In this document: one piece after another, positions 55,501-64,000 of the stretch
How positions within the stretch are numbered: the first letter of the stretch is position 1
Layout: each line of letters opens with the position of its first letter
NCBI GenBank assembly: GCA_037176725.1
Contig: JAZBRS010000075.1
Span: 74,154,001 to 74,218,000, forward strand
Length of the DNA stretch: 64,000 nucleotides
Reading direction: 5' to 3'
From: Posidonia oceanica
Lineage: Eukaryota > Streptophyta > Magnoliopsida > Alismatales > Posidoniaceae
Notes under the pieces: generated by a model
Seen by the model: the letters and a program-made list of their open reading frames with translations, nothing else
Database searches by the model: none
What the model was told of the DNA's origin: nothing
Program-made: the position numbers and the translations under genes

Positions 55501-58500
55501 CTTTCCATTTGAGCTGCCTCGGATGACCATTGGTTTTGGTTGGGGACTTCTGTTCAGGAGCTGATTTGAAGCAGCAGCACCTACTCGTGGGGTTCGAGAG
55601 GGGTTTCTAGGGTTAGCTCTTTACTGCGTAGGTGAGGTTTCTCTTTTTTTTTTTCTTTTCTTTTCCTGATTTTTTTTCTTAAACTGGATTTGTTTGAGGG
55701 TTTTCTTTTTGTGTTAGTCGAAATGATTGACTTTGTCATGTGGTTCGTATGAAGCTATATATGGCTACCTAGTTGAGACTAGAACACATGACTTCAGTAG
55801 CCGCCAATACTGTATGGATGGGATCCAAAAATCTTCTAGTACTTTGTTTTCAAATCTTTCAGATTTCTCTAGCATCTATTCTAATTTCTAAATTTTCTTT
55901 CTTCTAACTTAACTGTAAATTAGCTAGAAAGGTGAAATGTAAGATTAAGGGGACTAAGTTTTCTACGTTTGAAGTCAATATGCTGATAGCAATATTTACA
56001 TAGCTACCAGTAAAAAAAACTATTCACTTAAATAGTAATGCAATTGTGAACACATGATTTTATAGATTTTTTGATAGGACATGTTTGGCTAGATTCATTA
56101 GAGACAATTGATGAAATATTCAAACATAATCATAGTAAAATCAACCCTCAATTGTTAATACTATCTATCGAGTTTTAAATCTCAATACAAAATAAGATTA
56201 AACTTTTTATTTTACAAAGTCATCAAAATATTTTATCATTTGCTTTATGTATACCAGTTACTTGCCTTTCTGAAACATAGCACCAAGACTTAGTCAATTT
56301 ACTCCTTGGAAGGGTTAGGAGATTGTTACTTGACGTCCAATATGTAATCTTACAAATGTCCAATATTTTGTGTTATTACATGTAGTCAATATTTATAAGA
56401 GGCCAGGGGAGGCTATAAGTGACTTACAACAAACATGATTGCAGGTGTCCACATTCTGGTTTTTTTTTCTTCTGATTTTTTAAAATGTTGTACCTTATAG
56501 ATATAATTATAATACTATAAGTAGATGTAATTGAAATTTCATCCAAATCTGATTACCATAACCCTTTCATAATTCATCTTAATTTCCCAAATTTCAGTGA
56601 TTTTCAGCAAAAAAAGGTTTTCAGTAAATTCTAATCATTCAAATTAAACACTTCAATCGACAGCAAGATAATCTCTAAAATGCTTGAAATTACAGTATGT
56701 TGTATACACCATACTTTCTCGGAACTCCGTGACTGCTGCTACCATTGTCTTTCTCAGAATCTTCCCCCAGTTTTTAGTAATGAGCCACAATCTAAATGAA
56801 TGTTTGAAGGATCAAGAAGCATGCATGGATTTTAATTTCTCTCTCTTTTCTGAAGGGTGAGTATGGTGGCAATCACTTGCGATGGTCTATTGTATCGTGA
56901 GCTTTCTTTTCAAATCGAAGTGAACCTTAAAGTTCTATTTTTTTTTCTTTGTTGGGTATCGTTGGTAGTTTTGATGGACGTTGATTTGTTGATGGTATGA
57001 TTTGTATGTGTTGTTGTTGTGATTTTTTTTAATGTACAATCGATTATTTGCTAGAAGTTCGATGTTCAAAGTGTTTATTCAGAAAAAAAGTGATTTACTA
57101 ATTACTATTTGTTTGAAGCCAGATGGAAAGCTGAAACTTTTGATAATTTGTGTCAGGATTTGGATCAAGCAGAAACAATCGATGTAGCACTGTTTTGATT
57201 GAATTTGTAATGGGTTCTATTGACAAAAGATGAGAAATCCAAGAAATTAATAAAAGGTGGGAACAGTTAAGCGCTGAAGAGCTAGAAGTGGATAATATGA
57301 TAAGTTATTAGGACGACAACCATCGTGACTCAATTAAAAAAAATTGTGAGATTTTTCTAAAGGTTATATATACAGTTTATGACTTATGAATAATTCATTT
57401 TTCTTTTCATTTCTTCATTTCTAATGTTTAATTACAGACACTAGTTCAAGTTGTTTTCTCTAAATCCGTATTATTGGACTTATGCTTGGATTGGTATTTA
57501 GACTTTGTAAGCATAGTTATCTAAAGAAGCTCCCATTTTATATTTGCACATGCCCTCTCGTTGTCTAATGGACAGATAATCTTATGCTTGTTTTTTGGTC
57601 TCAACTGGAGCTTTCTAATACCATTATTTGTTACTACATGTAGAAATTCATATCTGGCTAGTCGAGCTTGAGTTAACTCACGATTTTCTCAGTCTGTTTA
57701 AACCTATGTGCATGGATAATTTAACCTTTTGATTATCTTTTTTTTTCTGTTGCCTCTTTTGCTTGATATTTTCTTCCTTTTGTTTAGAGATTTCCTCAAA
57801 ATTTGCAGTTCTATGAATGATTTAGCTATGTGTTGAACAACATTTGTCACTTTGTTTCAGTTCGAATTCTATCAACAGTAGTCACTAGAGTACCTAGTCT
57901 ATTTGTTATAGAATCCCTTTGTAGTTTTATTATTATCTGTACTCTTTGGCTGTTATCTTTTTATTTCATATTCTTTTTTTGCTTTGCTGCACAAATCTTC
58001 TTGATATACAGTCTATATCCTAGATTCGTACTACAATAAGTTTATTGTCCTTCTTCTGCTTTTTCTTGATATACAAAGAGTGTTTTTTGCCCACATAATT
58101 ATGCAGTTACAGTCAGAACTTTATACTTAAAGGACTTAAATCTGAATATACAATCATTGCTAGAAATTAGAAGGATAAAAGGAGTATAGTTAAATTAGAT
58201 TAATCGAATGCATGGTGGTTTGAAAGTTCAACGAACAAAATAAAATTCACTATTTTCTAAAAAAATTAATTGCCATTTTTTATTCAAGAATGTCGCATTT
58301 CTTATAGGAATTGTGAGAATATCTGATCTAGTAAGACCTAAAGGCTTATAGCCACCATTTTTCCCTAGTAGTGTTGCTTCAAAGAGTGACAGCAATCTAC
58401 AATCGGTTCACATGTTTTCAACCTTTCTAAAAATTAGAGGTCTTATTGATTGTTTTGAAAATTTTATTAGCCTATTAGGTTGTTTCCTTATTATCTACCT

Positions 58501-59574
58501 TTAGGAATTACAGCTTTTATGCCAAGGACATTTCTGTTTTATGACTTACATTGAGGACATATAGAGACTACAGCAAATTAACATTGACGAACCATGCTTA
58601 GAATCACCCTTGTCATATTTTCTCGTAACTTCTTATATATTTCACACAATGCAAGCTATATTGCACTGATCATTTTTTAATTTCCTGTTGAAACCTTCTA
58701 GTTTGTTTAATGATTATGGTTATTTACCTTGTGATTAAATTTTCATTTCAATGGAAATTGTACATCCATAATGGACTCCTAGGTTTGGCAAGAACGAAGA
58801 ATTTTTAGGCCCTTAAAAACCAAACAAAACATCATTCAATTAACTATTAAAATATCACGAAGCACAAAAAAAGAGGTTTTAAGCTCTAATTATATTCATT
58901 AGATAGGTTCCAAGCCAAGTGAAGGTACCATATGTGACTGTATGTAACTCTACTCAAGAACTTTGTCAGTTCAATGTGGTACTGTCTCCTTGTTGCCTCT
59001 CTAACTGTTATATGCTGTGTTGGACAGATCTCATCTCACGTCATATAGATAGAAACATCCTTCAACTTCCCATGCCTTCCCATTCTCAAGCCCTGTCCAC
59101 CACAAGTAAAAGAAATTCCACTATCAGGTGTCATTTGATTTTGTTTCTTCTTTACTGACTCCTCAATGCTCTCTCTATTTGGTTCTATCTTCTGGTTCTG
59201 GAACGTCTCTTATAGTTTTACTTTTGAAGTTTAATAAAGTGTTTTTTTTTCTATTTTTTCTGGTTAGCGCACTTCACTTGCTCTTACTGCTCTATAGTGA
59301 ATTTAAGATTGAGAGGGCTCCCTTTAGTTGTTGAATGGTATATATCAAATGTAAACAGGACTTGCATCTCGGAAGAATTAGTTTTTTTTCAAAGAATTTT
59401 CACCTTTTCTTCCTTCCCCAGGTTGTTAACAAATATCTTTTTATCATTTGATTCTTTTTTCAAGAAATTTTCCTAATACAATGTGCATATATTGTGCTCT
59501 AGAGATTCAACTATAGGGCCTTCTTTTTTATGTTTTGGTTATGTGATTCTTTGACAATGATTATTCTTTTTCAG
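55501..59574 (+). other. Long T-rich region, probably 5' end and introns of an unknown gene
   Basis: A leader-like stretch (55540-55635, containing TTTCTAGGGTTAG and a donor-like GTAGGTGAGG) is followed by about 3.9 kb of T-rich, intron-like DNA. A possible internal exon lies between an acceptor-like TTGGACAG (near 59030) and a donor-like ATCAGGTG (near 59129), open in one frame. Exon structure upstream of 59575 is not settled. Confidence 0.35.
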
Positions 59575-60207
59575 ACAAGATTAAATATAGTTCGTGGAGG
59601 AGGTACACAAAATCGTGATCATCGTGGTCGTCGAGGTCGTAGACGAGGACGATTCACAGATATAGCAGAGAGAGAAGCTTCAAGTGTACCAGAAACTCTA
59701 ATTCAATCAGCACAATCATCACAATCAGTTAATCAAGTTTCATCTCCCAATGAGTTTCAACTTACTCAATTCAAAGACATGTTGAAGGAAGCAATGCCTG
59801 TTATTCTCAAGGACTGCTTTGAGAATTATGCTTTGTCCATGGGCTGGAAGCCTCCGTCGCCTCGAACATCAAATATTGTAAGTTAAAAGTGATCTTTTGG
59901 GATTTTTAAAGATTATATGAAATCCAATTAATTCTCAAAATTTCAAGAATACAATATATTTCATATTTCTTATGATAGTTTAATGATGTTGATGAATGTT
60001 GTTGTTTTTTGTGTTCCCAAACTTAATTCTTTTTTTTTTAATTGAAACAGTGGAATTATGTGTTTTAATGAAATATCCTATGTTATTTATATTCTAATAT
60101 TATTCTTTGACTTGTATTATTTTTTGTAGACTTCTACAAGTGTTAAAGCTAATGATGATCATGATGTAGAATCAAATTCTACAAGCTATGCAGATGATGA
60201 TGTTTGA
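59575..60207 (+). CDS. Last two exons of a gene of unknown function
   Basis: Exon 59575-59877 follows TTCTTTTTCAG and ends at ATT before GTAAGT. Exon 60130-60207 follows TTTTTTGTAG, and the phases match. The joined frame encodes a basic Arg/Gly stretch (RGGGTQNRDHRGRRGRRRGR), a Ser/Gln-rich linker, FKDMLKEAMPVILKDCFENY and GWKPPSPRTSNI, then an acidic C-terminus ending ADDDV. The basic stretch resembles RNA- or DNA-binding Arg/Gly motifs. No family is recognised; a domesticated transposon protein is one possibility. A poly-A-like run (60275-60285) follows the stop. Confidence 0.5.
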
Positions 60208-60462
60208 ATTAGATATTTCATTCAATCAATCTTGAGACAGTTTAAGTTTGTATAATATTTTCTTTTGTAATAATAAAAAAAAAAACTCCTTATACCTAAG
60301 TTAATTGATGTTAAAACACAGAAAAGGGAGGAAAATAGAGTGATATAAGACAAAACCTTGCATGAACATGTTTGTATAACCACTCCCCTTCTATAATGAA
60401 TGACAAAATATAGGCTGCATAACACAAACAACCATTAAAAAGAAAACAGAATAGCCTGAAAA
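60208..60462. other. 3' flank of the unknown gene
   Basis: AT-rich sequence with AATAATAAAAA near 60270, a possible polyadenylation region. No gene is seen. Confidence 0.4.
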
Positions 60463-62800
60463 TGTACGAGAATAATGTGTAGCAGACTACCAGGGAATTG
60501 ACCTCTGCTCAAGAAGATGATACAGCTTTGCTTTCGTGGAAGCACCTATATGACCCCTTCCCAAATGATACTAGCATGTTGAGAGGAGAAAAGTGTAATA
60601 CATTTGCCAAAAAAAATGATAAAGGAATGATGGGGCCCTTGCAAAATGAATTTTCTCTAGAGGGGACATGAAAAATACAGTTGACCTTTAACTTTCTTCC
60701 CCACGCACGAGCAGCATCCCTTTTCTTTTTTTCCCCTTTCCTCTTCTTCTTCTCCTTTCCTCACAAAGCCCTAACTCTCTCTCTCTTTTCTCCTTCCACC
60801 ACCATTGGAGGTCACCGGAGTTGCCGAGCATCGTCAGACGTTCTCCTCCCACCGGCGAGTACAAGGAGAGCGTGTGGACAACCCCTATTTGAGGAGATTT
60901 AGGGTGCACACAATCTTGGTTTTTTTTATAGATATTAGGACTGTGGTTGGAGAGCTTAAAAAAGGAGTTGTTTCTTGAAGGTGAGTGGTCTCTCTCTCAC
61001 TCTCTAAATCAAGATATTCTTTTTCCCAATTCCACCTTATGGGTTGCTAATATAATAGGAACTTATAGATATGCATATAAGTTTTGTTTGTTGTTGAATA
61101 ATATAGTTATATCTCTTGTGTCTATCATATCCATTCGAGAACAAGGAAGATGATAGTGTGAAAATAGATCATTTTATAAGGTCTGAAATTTATATTTAAA
61201 ACACTAAGATTTTGGGTTGAAAAATTCTTATAGACCTAATATACCATCAATTATTATCTTGAGTTGTGTAGAGAAGTGTCATGTGTTATTTCATTGATGT
61301 GTTTTTTTTTCTTGTTTTCTCTTTTATAGATTTGATGAGAATAAGGTCTGAAATCTTTTAGAATTTTATACAACTTGGTCTTATGAATATATAGTGACAT
61401 CAATCTAGAAGTACCTTATAGGTGGGATGCAATATTGTGAGACAAACTTACATGTTTATACTTTTCCTTTGCATCATGAAATATTCATATGAATTTACCA
61501 ATGTGATAGAGGAGATTCAAGTTAAGTACAGAACTTAAAGAAAACTTCTATAGACATGAAGACTATGATTAAAATGTTAATTATGAATTAAATGCAAAAA
61601 CCTTGGAAATAGGTATTTATGCATTGGTTTTCATACAAATGCCAAGTTGGGCATGGAAAGTTTACCTCATGCGAGCTATAAAAGAAAAGAGGAGTCTTGG
61701 GGAAAATCCCTGAAATATTTATGTATATATTTTAATGCATGCTAGCTTATAATAATGCAAATAACTTCTTTTTTTTCATTTTTCCTTATTATCTATGGTC
61801 ATTGTTTGCTATCATAAATGGACTACATAGAAGTGATTTGAAGGAAGCTATTTATTTTAAAGTGCTTAATAAATTAATTCTCAATCAAGGAAAAACTCTT
61901 ACTAATGGATGTATCAATAACATGTTCTGCCTATCTCTATGGCCTTGTGTGCTAAGCTTAATGGCCTTGTGTGCCAAGTTTAATGGTCTTGTGTGCCAAA
62001 GTATATGTGTGGTAAATGGTCTTGTGTGCCATGTGGCCTTCTGTGCCTAATCTACACTTAGCAAAAGAGATGGCAAACAATTTGTCTTCCTTGGGCTACG
62101 GACTTCCGGCCTTGGTATGGTCCATTCAGTTAGAGTTCTTTTCCCTTAATATACTAAACATAAGTGTTTATATATTTATACATAAAATGTGCTAGATCTT
62201 AGATGATTTAATATGGATGGATATGTTCTCTTTACCTTGGTGATTATTGAAATCTCCTAGTATTGCTCTTTCTTTAGAGATGTATGGACACATTTGGACA
62301 AAGCTCAAGGAAATGATTGTGTGACACATGATAGGAGATGAAACTTTAGTATTACCAAATTACTAGAAGTAATATTTTGGGTTGTTTGAGTGGAGAAGCT
62401 TTCAACCCCTTGTTGGTTGTTCCACTCACTAAGTCCTTATTGTTGGACTCATGGTTCTTTGTTGTTTTTTTTATAACTCCAAGGCAAGTGTAGCAGCAAC
62501 ATTGACCATCCACCTCCCCAAGAGGTTGAGTCATTTTGTGCAAAGGCATCTACCATCTAGTTTGGGTAAGGTTGTTTTGCTTATAAGATATTTAGAATGT
62601 AACGAGTCGAATGCGAATGTATGGGAAGAATGTAATAGATAGTAAACATTTCTATCTTGACTTGTAAGAAATGTTGAAATTCCTTATGACTTGTGACATG
62701 GATGATGAAATCAGTTGGATTCAGAATGTTGCTTGGATTTAAATATTATTAAGTTGCATGTGATCTTCACCCCTGTTGTGCAAGAGGGCGGAGTGTGACA
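60463..62800 (+). repeat. Probable Gypsy (Tekay/Del-like) solo LTR
   Basis: It ends AGGGCGGAGTGTGACA at 62800, a typical end of chromoviral LTRs, and has the usual interior: a CT-rich leader with CACCGGAGTTGCCGAGCATCG (near 60816), and a block of TGGTCTTGTGTGCC repeats. A possible start is TGTACGAG at 60463, where GAAAA (60458) and GAAAG (62801) could be a decayed duplication. No internal domain exists. The left border is uncertain. Confidence 0.45.
61939..62047 (+). repeat. TGGYCTTGTGTGCC short tandem repeats
   Basis: Five copies start near 61940, 61962, 61984, 62017 and 62034, spaced 17-33 bp. Confidence 0.85.
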
Positions 62801-63660
62801 GAAAGTGACTCGTAATGTTATTTGAAATTATGAAGCAGGCAGTGACACAAAATTGCAAAAGAAAATGGAGTACAAATAGAAGTCCTCAAATAGAAACTAT
62901 TAATTGCACAAAGTGAATCTATTTTAGGTGGAGAGCTCATGTCAAAAACTCAAGATTTAACTATTAACTACCAATTGGTTATCCAGTATTACCTAACATT
63001 CATTGAACAACATCATTACCCTATCCAAGATAGTGATCAAACACCATTTTGCACACCTAAGAGAAACTAGACTATTAGCTTAAGCAACACCTAAAATATC
63101 GGTTTTACAAATTTTCCTACCAACCCATCTCGTTAGAGATAGAACCAGTAGAACTCATTCCTTTCAAGAATGCAATTAACAATGGCATAAATTAGAGCAA
63201 CCAAAAAGAGTGGGATGTCTACCAAATAACAATCTACGAATCACGAAACTTCCTTGTAGAATCCTAAATTGAGTTGGATCATGCATCTTCAAAAGGTTTC
63301 TCCTAATAAGTAGAAATACTAAACCCATAAATCAAGAAAAAACCCAAAAAATATGATGAATCTGCTCAACAGAAACATAAACAAACATCAATATGGATTA
63401 CATGTGCATGGGGATGGATCTTCCACCACAATCTCCACCGTGTGACATCCCGAAGCATTTGTTGAAGTACTATTGCAACATATACACATGAATTTATGTA
63501 CCAAGGACACATTTTTACAACATATAAAGAAAATGTCATAACCAATTCCAAAATCCATAGTTCAATAGCACCCCTTATGACCCAAAACAACATTTCTATG
63601 TAGAATATCATTATTTGCTTCCAGAAGGTAAGATTTTCATACAATCACAAATCCACTCAC
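62801..63660 (-). other. Flank or first intron of the ATP11-like copy 2
   Basis: AT-rich DNA starting (on the minus strand) with the donor GTGAGT at 63660. No further ATP11-like exon was recognised in the window, so the gene is either truncated or has diverged exons. Confidence 0.4.
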
Positions 63661-63924
63661 ATCATCTCAGACGGAAACAAGCTCCTCCACTGAGAAATCC
63701 TTGGTCCTGTCCAGGTCGATTATGAACTCCAACGACTTGGGCTGCAAGGGAGTGAACCCACTGGCGAACTTCGACCCTCTGCAGGAACCAAGTGAGACCC
63801 ATCTATGGAATTCACTCGGGATCGCATCTTGCCTCCTTCTGGGAAGAGAGAAGAAGCTCCTCCTCGCAAGAGGAGGAAACGAGAATCGGAGAGGGCCCCG
63901 GGCACGGGTTAGAAGACGCTGCAT
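63661..63924 (-). pseudogene. ATP11-like gene, exon 1 (copy 2), with in-frame stop
   Basis: On the minus strand an ATG at 63924 opens a frame with MQRLLTRARGPLRFSFPP (mitochondrial-targeting-like: Arg/Leu/Ser-rich, no acidic residue), then ASGFTPLQPKSLEFIIDLDR and SVEELVSV. In plant ATP11, the assembly factor for the beta subunit of mitochondrial F1-ATPase, a FTPLQPKPLDSI-like phrase is followed by a conserved Trp-Asp-Asp. Here TGA (63669-63667) stands at the Trp position, followed by two GAT codons and a GTGAGT donor. The family match is from memory of the motif. It may be a pseudogene, or the stop may be a sequencing error. Confidence 0.55.
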
Positions 63925-64000
63925 CGACGGAGACGATGGCTCCTAATTCGAAATGCTATGGCTCCGGCGATGGAGGTGAGCAACTAGGAGGCTCCAGCGT

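Noticed and set aside
1..64000. tRNA, rRNA or organellar DNA
   Set aside because: No cloverleaf with conserved TTCGA loop in a plausible context, no rRNA-like stretch and no plastid or mitochondrial gene was noticed by eye. A tRNAscan-SE run would be the decisive check.

Overview
The window is nuclear DNA of a flowering plant, most likely a eudicot. The evidence is a spliced glutamate-receptor-like (GLR) gene with GT-AG introns, plant-type Ty1/copia and Ty3/gypsy LTR retrotransposons, an L1-type LINE, hAT- and CACTA-like non-autonomous DNA elements, CCCTAAA-like motifs and simple repeats. Most of the sequence is repetitive and there is no bacterial gene organisation.

Positions 1-26979 are a nest of retrotransposons. 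A copia element, Cop-2 (16518-26979 plus a 5' half beyond the window), sits in the first exon of a minus-strand ATP11-like gene copy (26980-27072). Cop-2 is itself split by a second copia element that carries only gag (Cop-1, up to 16517), by a 5.0-kb LTR-derived insertion (17690-22702, duplication CTTAC) and by a 2.46-kb solo LTR (23443-25902, duplication GCTAT). Cop-1 is split by a 12.1-kb gag-only Gypsy-like element, Gyp-1 (916-13021, duplication CATGG).

Positions 27229-31895 hold LTR copies in inverted orientation, including a 180-bp by 180-bp palindrome, and may be an autointegration-like product. A decayed LINE follows (31896-36058). AT-rich DNA with a CACTA-like fragment and a hAT-like element (39591-40551) leads to the one clearly intact gene, a five-exon clade-II-type GLR on the minus strand (40943-44751, 862 codons plus stop).

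Cop-3 (44974-49657, duplication ACTTG) is a nearly complete copia element inserted about 220 bp upstream of the GLR start codon. After it come a minus-strand copia 3' fragment (49906-51160), LTR fragments of the 23-kb and 30-kb families (51434-55500), a probable gene of unknown function whose last two exons are readable (59575-60207), and a probable Gypsy solo LTR (60463-62800). A second copy of ATP11-like exon 1 (63661-63924, minus) has an in-frame stop just before its splice donor. The two ATP11-like copies are in the same orientation and bracket 27-64 kb, which suggests a tandem or segmental duplication.

The least expected signal is a structured repeat with at least 16 copies in two LTR families and adjoining internal DNA. 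Its core is GCGTCTTAcaTAAGACGC flanked by outer arms, and the outer arms change together between copies. No complete new genetic system was found.
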